Shown here: piece by piece, positions 23,287-30,554 of the stretch
Position numbering within the stretch: position 1 is the first letter of the stretch
Layout: every line of letters starts with the position of its first letter
Origin: CAZYTO01 sp964650405
GTDB taxonomy: Bacteria > Acidobacteriota > Thermoanaerobaculia > Gp7-AA8
Assembly: GCA_964650405.1 (NCBI GenBank)
Contig: CAZYTO010000019.1
Coordinates: 1-34,619 of the forward strand
DNA: 34,619 nt
Reading direction: 5' to 3'
Program-made: the position numbers and the translations under genes
Notes under the pieces: model-generated
What the model was told of the DNA's origin: nothing
The model's database searches: none
Seen by the model: only the letters and a program-made list of their open reading frames with translations

Positions 23287-24027
23287 TTACCGGATCGTGA
23301 AGTCCGTCCGCGTGAATCCGATCACCGTGTCTTGCAGGGTCATGAAGGCGCGGGCGATGTAATTGCCCTTCGGGAGCGTGTACCACTGCCGGAACCCGGT
23401 GTGGCCGCTGTAGATCGGGTCGAAGAAGAGCTGGCGTTGGGAGAAGGCCAGCCGGTCTCCCCACTCGTTGATGATGCAGACGTAGAGGCCTTCGCCGTGA
23501 TCCCGCTTCGGCGGCAGGTCCAGCGCCGATACCTCGGACGGGAAGCCGATGGAGAGGTACGCGCCCAGGGAGAAGGGGCTGACCTGGATCTGGAGCGGGA
23601 CCCCGCCGTTCTCGAGGCCGTCGCGGCTCGTGATGCCGAGGAGCATGCCGTCGTAGTGATCGTGCAGGGCAGGACCGAAACGGCCACGTCCGCGAAGGGC
23701 CTGCACGGAACCTCCCTCGAAGGTCACTTCGAGCTTTCCGGCCTCATCGTCGTCGCGGTAAAACCCGAGGATGCACAGCGCGCCGGCCGCGGACTCGCGC
23801 CAGACGTCGAGGAACGGGATCGGCTGCACCTTGCCGTTGACGTGAAGCTCGAACCCCTCGCTGGTCGCACCCGAGGCGTCCGAGTGGGGCGCGGTGGACA
23901 GCCAGACCGGCACTTCGACGATCTCGCCGGAATGCGCTCCGATGGGCTGCGCTGCCGCCGTGACGGCGGCGGCGCAGGCCAGGATGAGCAGCGTAGCGGG
24001 AAGGCGCAGCATCGCCATAGCCTTCAC
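23287..24027 (-). CDS. Truncated VWFA-related paralogue lacking the VWA core
   Basis: A 246-residue secreted protein with a signal peptide (residues 1-26). Its N-terminus, with EIVEVPVWL and GFELHVNGKVQPIPFLDVW, matches the N-termini of the two upstream genes, and its C-terminus YIARAFMTLQDTVIGFTRTDFTIR matches theirs. The central VWA domain of about 290 residues is missing. It is the third gene of the minus-strand set: its GTG at 24025-24027 overlaps the stop of the gene before (GTGA). ATG codons at 24018 and 24012 are alternative starts. It may be a decayed copy or a small partner protein. Confidence 0.75.
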   Translation of the reverse strand: MKAMAMLRLPATLLILACAAAVTAAAQPIGAHSGEIVEVPVWLSTAPHSDASGATSEGFELHVNGKVQPIPFLDVWRESAAGALCILGFYRDDDEAGKLEVTFEGGSVQALRGRGRFGPALHDHYDGMLLGITSRDGLENGGVPLQIQVSPFSLGAYLSIGFPSEVSALDLPPKRDHGEGLYVCIINEWGDRLAFSQRQLFFDPIYSGHTGFRQWYTLPKGNYIARAFMTLQDTVIGFTRTDFTIR

Positions 24028-25631
24028 TGCCCGATGGCGAAGTCGCTTCGGGCAAAGCCGAGCTGGTCGTCGTAGCGAACCAGCACCTTCGCCGCGTACT
24101 TGCCGACCGGCAGGTCGAACGTCTGGGACAGGCGCACGGGCCTCGATGCATCGACCTTCCCCGCTTCGAGCGTGATGCGCTTCTGCTGGAAGGCGACGAC
24201 GGAGTTGCCGGAGTAGACGTAGAGCAGCGCCTCCGCTTCGACGTTCTTCCCTTCGCTCAGCGCGAGCAACTCGCGTGTGGCGATGTCGACGTCCAACGCG
24301 GCGTGACCGGGCGTGACGGTCGTCGTGGCCGTGAGGCTCACGCCCGTCTGCGGAATGTCATTGGCCAGGATGTCGGCCAGGCGCAGGCCGTCGTTGGGCG
24401 CAGTGAGCGGGACCTCTTTCGAGAACGAGGGCCGGTAGGTGACGTCGGCGCCGCCAGGCAGATTGCGAATCTGGACGCGGATGGAATTCGCCTTGCGGAC
24501 CTCGGCTGTGGGCTTGAACCCGAGGACATACACGACGCGCTGACGATCGGCCAGCGTCTGGATGGCCGTCGACAGGTTGTTCTCGTGCTCGACCACCGTG
24601 CCGCCCGTGTCCCGCGTCAGCGTGAAGAGCGATTCATTGTCCGACGCCGTCTGTCCGGGCCGGAGACCGGCGATGTCGATGGCGTCGAGAAACACGCCCG
24701 CGGCGGTGTAGTGCCCGGCCAGCTTGCGCAGGTCGCCGCCGATGCGCGGCGGCGGTGAGTCGAACATCTCCTGGTTGAACACGCCGTAAGCGCCGTACGG
24801 CGTGAGACTGGGAACGGGCCCGAGTTGCACAGGAGCGAAGACCGGTGGCACCCCGAAGCGGTGCGGTGCCGTCCAGTAACCGTGAATGAAGGCGTCGTCG
24901 AAGCCGGAGGAGAACCAGACGACATGCTTCTGCCCCTCCAGCGACGCCATCCGGTCGGCGATTTCCGTGAGCGAGACGATCTGGTCCTGGACCACGTAAC
25001 GATTCGGCTGCAATGCGAGATCGGCACCGGCCGACTGCATCGTGTGGATTCTCTGAAGCTCGGACGGAAATCCGTTGCTGCCGAAGTCGCGCTCCGGATC
25101 CACGAGCGGCCCATTGGGATTCCGCGAGATCGTCAACTGCAGAGGGTCACCTGCGTACTTCGCGCTCATCAGTTTGATCGCGGCGCGCACGATATTGCGG
25201 TCGCGGGTAAACGGGACGATCAACTCGAAGCCGTGATTCGACGTATACCGAGCCACCCCGAAGACGTCGCCCGGCAGCGCGTGTTGCAGATACCCCTCGG
25301 CCGCCTTCTGCGCCCGGCTCAGCGCGTTCAGCGATGAGAAGAGCATGTCGAACGTGAAGAGATACATCCGCCGCTGCCGCGGATCGGCGGCCGCGGCCGG
25401 AGGCAGGTTGGCGAAGTCGACGACGTCGAAGTAGTCCACCTGCTGCGGCTTGCCGTTGACGTAGACCTCGAAGTCGCCGCGGGTGAGACCGCCCACGGCC
25501 TTCCCGTCGACCGAGACGTACACCGGGACCTGCACGACCTCCACGGTGGTCACCTCGCGATGGGTGGCGGCCAACGCGCCGCAGGCGATGAGAAGAAGAG
25601 CGATTCCGAGTGTAAGGCGGCGAGGTGTCAT
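24024..25631 (-). CDS. VWFA-related Acidobacterial domain protein (secreted)
   Basis: A 535-residue exported protein. Signal peptide at residues 1-22. The N-terminal EVVQVPVYVSVDGKAVGGL and DFEVYVNGKPQQVDYFDVVDF, followed by RMYLFTFDMLFSSLNALSRAQKAAEGYL, are the pattern of the VWFA-related Acidobacterial domain (TIGR03436 as I know it). The usual DxSxS metal motif is degraded to DMLFS. The start MTPRRLTLG has an AGGAG site seven bases before it. The C-terminal segment KYAAKVLVRYDDQLGFARSDFAIG is shared with its two neighbours. Function unknown; probably binds protein or matrix outside the cell. Confidence 0.88.
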   Translation of the reverse strand: MTPRRLTLGIALLLIACGALAATHREVTTVEVVQVPVYVSVDGKAVGGLTRGDFEVYVNGKPQQVDYFDVVDFANLPPAAAADPRQRRMYLFTFDMLFSSLNALSRAQKAAEGYLQHALPGDVFGVARYTSNHGFELIVPFTRDRNIVRAAIKLMSAKYAGDPLQLTISRNPNGPLVDPERDFGSNGFPSELQRIHTMQSAGADLALQPNRYVVQDQIVSLTEIADRMASLEGQKHVVWFSSGFDDAFIHGYWTAPHRFGVPPVFAPVQLGPVPSLTPYGAYGVFNQEMFDSPPPRIGGDLRKLAGHYTAAGVFLDAIDIAGLRPGQTASDNESLFTLTRDTGGTVVEHENNLSTAIQTLADRQRVVYVLGFKPTAEVRKANSIRVQIRNLPGGADVTYRPSFSKEVPLTAPNDGLRLADILANDIPQTGVSLTATTTVTPGHAALDVDIATRELLALSEGKNVEAEALLYVYSGNSVVAFQQKRITLEAGKVDASRPVRLSQTFDLPVGKYAAKVLVRYDDQLGFARSDFAIGQ

Positions 25632-25660
25632 CGTGATTCTCCTAAGTGTTTGCCAGTGAC

Positions 25661-27250
25661 TCATTCGACGTTCATCTCCGTGTGGGCGAAGCCGAGGACG
25701 TCGGCACCCTCGACGCGCACGAGGACCTTGGCGGCAAAGCGGCCGGGAGGGAGGTCGAAGCTCTCCACGAGGTGCAGCGGCTTACTGCCGTCCACCTTGG
25801 CCGGGTCGACGGTGATGCGCTTGTCCTGGAAGCCGGCCACACTCCGCCCTGAATAGACGTAGACGAGCACCTCCGCTTCGGCGGTGCCGCGGCCGGCCAG
25901 GGCCATCAGCTCGCGGGTCGGAAGCTCCACGTCGACGCTCTTCCCGGTGGCCGTGACCGACGTCGTCACGCCCGTCTGGGCGATGTCGTTCTCGAGGATG
26001 TCCGCGAGACGCAGGCCGTCGACGGTCGAGGCCTTGGGCAGGCTCGTCGAGTACGACGGCCGGTAGGTGACCTGCGCTGCCGGCACGTCGCGCACTTTCA
26101 CGGTGATGGCGTTCTCTTTCCGGCCCGTGTCCCTTGCGTGGAACGACAACACGTACACGACGCGCTGCAGGTTGGTGAGGTGCTGGATGGCTTCGCCAAG
26201 GTCGTTGCGGTTGAGCACCACCTGGCCGCCGGTGTCGCGGGCCAGCGTGGTGAGCCCCTCGCTCTCGTGGCTGGAAGACATGGAGTAGCGGTTCCCGGCC
26301 ACGTCGACGCAGTCGAGAAAGACGCCGGCGCGCGTGAAGCGGCCGTACATCTCTTTCAGCGCGTGCGTGACGCCGGGCTCGGAGATACCCATCGTCGAGC
26401 CCGTGCGAAACGGAGCATTCATCTGGCCGTTGCGCCCGAAGGACTGCGGAAAGACCATCGTATTGGCCGGCCCGGCACCATGGATGAGCGTCGTGTCAAA
26501 GCCGGCCGTGAGCAGCACGACGTGGCGATTGCCCTCGATGGGCGCCAGGCGGTCGGCGAAGTCGGAGAGATCCTGCACCTCGTCGCTGATCAGGCGCCGG
26601 CGCGGGTCGTTGGCCAACTGCGCCGCCACGCTGTCATCGATGAACTGCTGCACCTCGGAGCTCTCGGCGAACTTGTCCGGAGTGAGCGTCTCGGCCCGTT
26701 CGGACGGCTCGATGGCCAGGCGGAGCGGATCGCTGGTGGAAGGCGCCGACAGCCGCTGGATGGCGTGCCGGGCCGCAACCCGGTCGCGCGTGAACGGCAC
26801 CATGAGCTGGATGCCGTGATTCGACGTGTAGGTGCCGACGGCGAAATAGTCGCTGTCGCCGGCGCGCTCGACATACCCGTCGGCCGCCACCTGGGCCCGG
26901 GCAATGCTCTTCGGCGTGGAGTAAACGAGGTCGAAGAGCAGCACGTAAAGCCGCCGCTGGCGCACGTCGCGAATGGGCGGCGGCGCGCCGTCCGCCTGCT
27001 TGGGGGCCGGCGCGGCGGGGGCGGCGAAGTCGATGACGTCGAAGTAATCGATCCCCTGCGGCTTGCCGTTGACGAAGAGCTCGAACTGATCTTTCGTCAA
27101 TCCGGCCACCGAGGCGCCGTCGCGTGTGACGTACACCGGGACCTGAACGACCTCGACGTTGGTCACCTCACGGGTGAGCCGGTCGGCGGATGCCGCGGAC
27201 GCGAGAAGCAGGAAAAGCACCGGGACAATGACTGCGGAGCGCAACTGCAC
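25661..27250 (-). CDS. VWFA-related Acidobacterial domain protein (secreted), first of the set
   Basis: A 529-residue exported protein, a paralogue of the next gene over its whole length. Signal peptide at 1-20, then EVVQVPVYVTRDGASVAGL, FELFVNGKPQGIDYFDVIDF and the VWA domain starting at RLYVLLFDLVYSTPKSIARAQ (the DxSxS motif is DLVYS). The C-terminus RFAAKVLVRVEGADVLGFAHTEMN is shared by all three. GTG at 27250 is preferred as the start because GGAGG lies six bases before it; the open frame continues upstream. The three genes run in the same direction with gaps or overlaps of under 30 bases and are likely one operon. Confidence 0.88.
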   Translation of the reverse strand: MQLRSAVIVPVLFLLLASAASADRLTREVTNVEVVQVPVYVTRDGASVAGLTKDQFELFVNGKPQGIDYFDVIDFAAPAAPAPKQADGAPPPIRDVRQRRLYVLLFDLVYSTPKSIARAQVAADGYVERAGDSDYFAVGTYTSNHGIQLMVPFTRDRVAARHAIQRLSAPSTSDPLRLAIEPSERAETLTPDKFAESSEVQQFIDDSVAAQLANDPRRRLISDEVQDLSDFADRLAPIEGNRHVVLLTAGFDTTLIHGAGPANTMVFPQSFGRNGQMNAPFRTGSTMGISEPGVTHALKEMYGRFTRAGVFLDCVDVAGNRYSMSSSHESEGLTTLARDTGGQVVLNRNDLGEAIQHLTNLQRVVYVLSFHARDTGRKENAITVKVRDVPAAQVTYRPSYSTSLPKASTVDGLRLADILENDIAQTGVTTSVTATGKSVDVELPTRELMALAGRGTAEAEVLVYVYSGRSVAGFQDKRITVDPAKVDGSKPLHLVESFDLPPGRFAAKVLVRVEGADVLGFAHTEMNVE

Positions 27251-27389
27251 CTGAGGCCTCCGTCTCTGCCGGCGTTGGGGCTGACCCGGCGGAGTGCGGA
27301 GGGTATGCCACGCACGACTCACGGCGAATCAACGAGTTACGTGAACGGAATGGGACTCGGTGTCGCCGCGATGGGGCAGGAGCGTCACC

Positions 27390-27485
27390 GGAAGGCTGCA
27401 AGGCTGGAAGGCTGGAAGGCTGAAAGGCTGAAAGGCTGAACGCGAGTTGCTTTTCCCTTCCAGCCTTTCAGCCTTCCAGCCTTCC
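27390..27485. repeat. Large inverted repeat of 8-nt AAGGCTGA-type units, 24-bp perfect arms
   Basis: Left block (27390-27437): six 8-nt units of GGAAGGCT or GAAAGGCT. Right block (27462-27485): three reverse units. Bases 27406-27429 are the exact reverse complement of 27462-27485, with a 32-base loop. It is between the moaC stop codon at 27491 and the start of the VWFA set, on the 3' side of moaC. Confidence 0.92.
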
Positions 27486-27490
27486 CACCC

Positions 27491-27967
27491 TCATCTCTCC
27501 CACGTCCCGCTCTTCCCGCCGCTCTTGCGGACGAGCTGGAGGTTGTCGATGACGATTCCCTTTTCGGCGCTCTTGCACATGTCGTAGATGGTCAGCGAGG
27601 CCACGGCGCAGGCGGTCATGGCTTCCATCTCCACGCCGGTCTTGCCGTCGCAGCGGACGATGGCGTGGACTTCGATGACGCCGTTGACGGGATCGAGGTC
27701 GAAGGTGATGTCGACGGAGTTGAGCTGGAGGGGATGGGCGAGAGGGATGAGCGCCGGAGTCTGCTTCGCGGCCAGGACGCCGGCGACTTTGGCGGTGGTC
27801 AGCACGTCGCCCTTGGGCAGGGCCTGCTCGATGAGCTTGCGCAGGGTGTCCGGCTTCATGCGCACCGTGGCCATGGCCATGGCTTCCCGGGCGCTGGTGC
27901 GCTTGGCGCCGACGTCGACCATGGAGATGCCGCCCGTTTCGTCGAAGTGCGAAAAGTCTTTCGTCAT
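27491..27967 (-). CDS. moaC: Cyclic pyranopterin monophosphate synthase (molybdenum cofactor)
   Basis: A 158-residue MoaC, the enzyme that turns the GTP-derived intermediate made by MoaA into cyclic pyranopterin monophosphate. The sequence IPLAHPLQLNSVDI (residues 74-87; usually PLCHP), VRCDGKTGVEMEAMTACAVASLTIYDM (104-130) and the end VRKSGGKSGTW are family signatures; Lys and Asp residues of the active site are in the GKTGVEMEA block. ATG overlaps the stop codon of mobA by four bases (27964-27967). No other Mo-cofactor gene is in the window. Confidence 0.96.
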   Translation of the reverse strand: MTKDFSHFDETGGISMVDVGAKRTSAREAMAMATVRMKPDTLRKLIEQALPKGDVLTTAKVAGVLAAKQTPALIPLAHPLQLNSVDITFDLDPVNGVIEVHAIVRCDGKTGVEMEAMTACAVASLTIYDMCKSAEKGIVIDNLQLVRKSGGKSGTWER

Positions 27968-28509
27968 GACTGCTCCGTGGCCTCCTGCAGATCCTCCGCG
28001 GTATTGACGTTGCGCAGCGCCGGCAAATCGCGCTCGTCGAGGACCTCGGTCTCGACTTCGTCCGCCAGTCCGCGCAGGTCCAGCCGCCCGGCGGCGATGC
28101 GCTCCGCCAGCCGCGGTGCAACGCGCGGTGCATCGTATCCCGCGCAGAGCGGCTGGAGATGCCCCTCCCACCGCGGCAGGACCAGCGCCGCCCGCGAGGC
28201 CGCCGTCCGCGCCACGAGTGTTCGCAGAACTCCGGCCGTGAGCGTCGGGTAGTCGACCGCCAGCACGACGCAGCGCGCCGCCTCTGCGTGCTCCAGCGCA
28301 CGGAGCACGCCGAATGCGGGCGCCTGCCCCTCGTGCGGCGATTCGAAGATCGTCTCGACCAGTTCCGTGGCCTCCCCGCCGTGGCGTTGCACGGCGTACG
28401 CCTTCGCCCCCACCTCGCCCGCCACGCTAGCAAGGTGGGGCAGGAAGAGCGCCGCCTTCGAGCGCCCCATGCGCTCCGAGCGTCCACCGATGAGGATGTA
28501 GGTGTTCAT
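27964..28509 (-). CDS. mobA: Molybdenum cofactor guanylyltransferase
   Basis: A 181-residue nucleotidyltransferase that attaches GMP to molybdopterin. The nucleotide-binding YILIGGRSERMGRSKAAL is at residues 4-21 and the DYPTL-containing VVLAVDYPTLTAGVLRTL carries the metal-binding Asp (about 90). The start MNTYILIGG is chosen because nothing upstream fits the family. It is the first of a two-gene unit with moaC. Divergent from the family 2 glycosyltransferase across 54 bases. Confidence 0.9.
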   Translation of the reverse strand: MNTYILIGGRSERMGRSKAALFLPHLASVAGEVGAKAYAVQRHGGEATELVETIFESPHEGQAPAFGVLRALEHAEAARCVVLAVDYPTLTAGVLRTLVARTAASRAALVLPRWEGHLQPLCAGYDAPRVAPRLAERIAAGRLDLRGLADEVETEVLDERDLPALRNVNTAEDLQEATEQS

Positions 28510-28549
28510 GGTTACCGAGGTGACAGGGTTGCTGAGTCCTCGTCGAGAG

Positions 28550-28555
28550 TACCAT
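28550..28555 (+). promoter_or_regulatory. -10 box (TACCAT) of the glycosyltransferase gene
   Basis: TACCAT ends eight bases before the ATG at 28564. No Shine-Dalgarno is present. Confidence 0.4.
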
Positions 28556-28563
28556 CCGCGCGC

Positions 28564-29298
28564 ATGTCCGCATTGCCACGGCCGGCGACGGCATTGTCCG
28601 TCAGCGTCATCATCCCGGCGCTGGATGAAGCGGGGCGGATCGGAGCCGCGATCGACTCCGCGTTTGCGGCGGGGGCGCTCGAAGTGCTCGTGGCGGACGG
28701 CGGCAGCAGCGACAAGACCGTTGAGATAGCAGCGGCCCATGGCGCGCGGGTCATCGCCGGCGAGCGGATGCGGGCGCGGCAGTGCAACCGCGCCGCTTGC
28801 GAAGCGACGGGCGACGTCCTCCTCTTTCTGCACGCCGATTCGCAGCTCCCCGCGGGAGCGTGTGCTGCGGCCGCCGAGGCCATTGCCGGCTGTGCCGGCT
28901 TCGGGGGCTTCCGTCTCCAGTTCGCCGAGCGCGCCTGGAAGCTCCGCGTGGCTGCGGCGATGATCAATCTCCGTACGCGCTGGACGAAGGCGCCCTGGGG
29001 AGATCAGGGACAGTTCCTCCGCCGCGCCGATTTCCTCCGCGACGGAGGCTTCTGCGAGATTCCCATCATGGAGGACTACGAGCTCGCCGCCCGAATGAAA
29101 CGGCGCGTGCTCCTCCCGCTCACCGTGACGACGTCGGGACGGCGGTTTCTGGAGAAAGGCCTCTGGCGCACCGCCGCCATCAACTGGAGGATCATCGTGG
29201 CGTGGCGGCTCGGTACGGATCCCGAAAAACTGGCGGAGATCTATCGAAGAAACGAGGGGGGACGCTCACGCGGAGACGCGAAGATCACGGAGGATTGA
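28564..29298 (+). CDS. Glycosyltransferase family 2, TIGR04283-like
   Basis: A 244-residue GT-A type glycosyltransferase of the TIGR04283-like group. SVIIPALDEAGRIGAAID is at about residues 13-30, VADGGSSDKT at about 43-52, the FLHADSQLP metal-binding segment at about 88-96 and WGDQGQFLRRADFLRDGGFCEIPIMEDYELAARM at about 141-174. The last 11-12 residues (about GRSRGDAKITED) and the stop codon are encoded by the first arm of the ACGCGGAG-family repeat (29266-29293), so the natural end was probably earlier. Sugar and acceptor are unknown. Confidence 0.88.
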   Translation: MSALPRPATALSVSVIIPALDEAGRIGAAIDSAFAAGALEVLVADGGSSDKTVEIAAAHGARVIAGERMRARQCNRAACEATGDVLLFLHADSQLPAGACAAAAEAIAGCAGFGGFRLQFAERAWKLRVAAAMINLRTRWTKAPWGDQGQFLRRADFLRDGGFCEIPIMEDYELAARMKRRVLLPLTVTTSGRRFLEKGLWRTAAINWRIIVAWRLGTDPEKLAEIYRRNEGGRSRGDAKITED

Positions 29299-29324
29299 GT
29301 TTCCTCTTCGCGTCCTCCGCGTGA
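29266..29324. repeat. Inverted repeat of the ACGCGGAG family overlapping a gene end
   Basis: TCACGCGGAG (29266-29275) pairs with CTCCGCGTGA (29315-29324), and GACGCGAAG (29275-29283) with CTTCGCGTC (29306-29314), giving a stem of about 18 bp with one bulge. The stop codon of the glycosyltransferase gene (29296-29298) is in the loop. It separates convergent genes. Confidence 0.85.
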
Positions 29325-29373
29325 TGCTTTCGTCAGCTCATAACGGCCGCACAAACACCGCCGGCCTTTCGCC

Positions 29374-29859
29374 TTACTTCTTCTTTTTCTCTTCGTCCGC
29401 CACCTTCTTCGCGTGCCGCGACTGTCCGAGCGAGACGTTGATCGGATTGCTGCGGTCGAGCAGCGGCACGGCGGGACGGGCCCGCATGCCGAGGGACTGG
29501 CGGGTCTCGAGGAGGCCGTCGTGGTCCGGAAGCAGCTTCAGACCGGCGTCGGCGGTCTCCACCGCCTTCTTCCGGTTGCCGGCGGCGACGTAGATCTTCG
29601 TGAGGTTGGCGTAGTGGTCGCCGTTGTAGAACTGCAGGTCGATGGCGCGCTTGGCCAGGTCGATAGCGGTCTTGTACTTCTTCGAGATGAGCGCGATGCA
29701 CAGGCCGAAGTACGAGAGGCCCTCGGCCGCCTTCGAGCCGGAGATGGGCGGCTGGTCTTCCGTGCCGTAGACGTCGAGAAAGAGGGTCAGGCCCGCGAGG
29801 TAATCCTCGTCGCGGGTGGCGATGATGCCCTGGACGATCTTCTGCGTGGCATCGGACAT
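29374..29859 (-). CDS. TPR-like protein, last gene of a coupled set
   Basis: A 161-residue protein with about three tetratricopeptide-like helix pairs (AAEGLSYFGLCIALISKKYKTA, AIDLAKRAIDLQFYNGDHYAN, KIYVAAGNRKKAVETADAGLKLLPDHD) and a Lys-rich tail (ADEEKKKK). The ATG overlaps the stop of the response regulator gene by one base (TGATG). It may be an adaptor for the regulator; the partner is unknown. Confidence 0.85.
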   Translation of the reverse strand: MSDATQKIVQGIIATRDEDYLAGLTLFLDVYGTEDQPPISGSKAAEGLSYFGLCIALISKKYKTAIDLAKRAIDLQFYNGDHYANLTKIYVAAGNRKKAVETADAGLKLLPDHDGLLETRQSLGMRARPAVPLLDRSNPINVSLGQSRHAKKVADEEKKKK

Positions 29860-30554
29860 CAGATGTGCTCCCGCGAGCGGAGGCGCGTCACGTAGCGCTG
29901 GATGCGCTCCTTTTCCGCGTCGTTCAGCTCCGCGAACTTCACACCGTACCTCGGCGTCCCGCCGGAGAAGTCTGCACGCAGCACTTCGGCCCTCAGTTGC
30001 ATCGGCTTGGGGTCTCCCGGCAGATAGAAATGCAGCCGCACGGCGCCTTCGCCGGGCAGCATCTTGTCGACTTCGAGCAGCATGCCGCTGGCGGAGATGT
30101 TCAGGCTGCGCCCGAGCACGAAACGCCCGTTCTTCTCCAGCGAGACTTCGATCTTGGTGATGGTGCGCAGGGTGCGGCGGACGGGGATGGCCGTCAGCTT
30201 GGCCACCTTGGCGTCGAGCTCATGGCGCTGGAGGGGGCGAAAGATGACGTCGTTGCAGCCGGCGCCGAGGCAGAGATCGGCGTGGTGCGAGGCGTCCTTG
30301 TCGCACACGAGCAGCAGGGAGATGGTCCGGGTGTCGTCGATGGCCCGGATCTCGCGGCAGAACTCGGGGGCGGTCATGTCGAAGAGATCGAACCCGAAGA
30401 CGATCAGGTGCGGCAGCTCGTTCCTGGCCTTCTCCAGCCCATCGCTGCCGGAGAGCGAGGTCATGACGATGGTGTCCCGCCGCCTCAGGATGGTCTCCTG
30501 GAACAGCAGCGCACCGCGCGAATGGTCGACGAGGAGGATACGACCGATGTTCAT
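29859..30554 (-). CDS. Response regulator receiver domain plus PilZ domain
   Basis: A 231-residue two-domain protein. The receiver-like domain (about 1-118) begins NIGRILLVDHSRGALLFQETI and ends with LGAGCNDVIFRPLQRHELDAKV; the acidic pair and the switch residues are altered (VFGFDLFD at about 53-60 should carry the phosphorylated Asp), so phosphorylation is uncertain. The PilZ domain (about 125-225) has RRTLRT at about 127-132 in place of a clean RxxxR and SASGM at about 160-164 in place of the D/NxSxxG motif, so c-di-GMP binding is possible but not assured. The ATG overlaps the stop codon of the cysteine desulfurase gene by one base. Confidence 0.85.
   Translation of the reverse strand: MNIGRILLVDHSRGALLFQETILRRRDTIVMTSLSGSDGLEKARNELPHLIVFGFDLFDMTAPEFCREIRAIDDTRTISLLLVCDKDASHHADLCLGAGCNDVIFRPLQRHELDAKVAKLTAIPVRRTLRTITKIEVSLEKNGRFVLGRSLNISASGMLLEVDKMLPGEGAVRLHFYLPGDPKPMQLRAEVLRADFSGGTPRYGVKFAELNDAEKERIQRYVTRLRSREHI

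Noticed and set aside
12992..29324. Insertion sequence or MITE with terminal inverted repeats
   Set aside because: The ACGCGGAG repeats lack target-site duplications and transposase genes, and the material between the arms is not shared.
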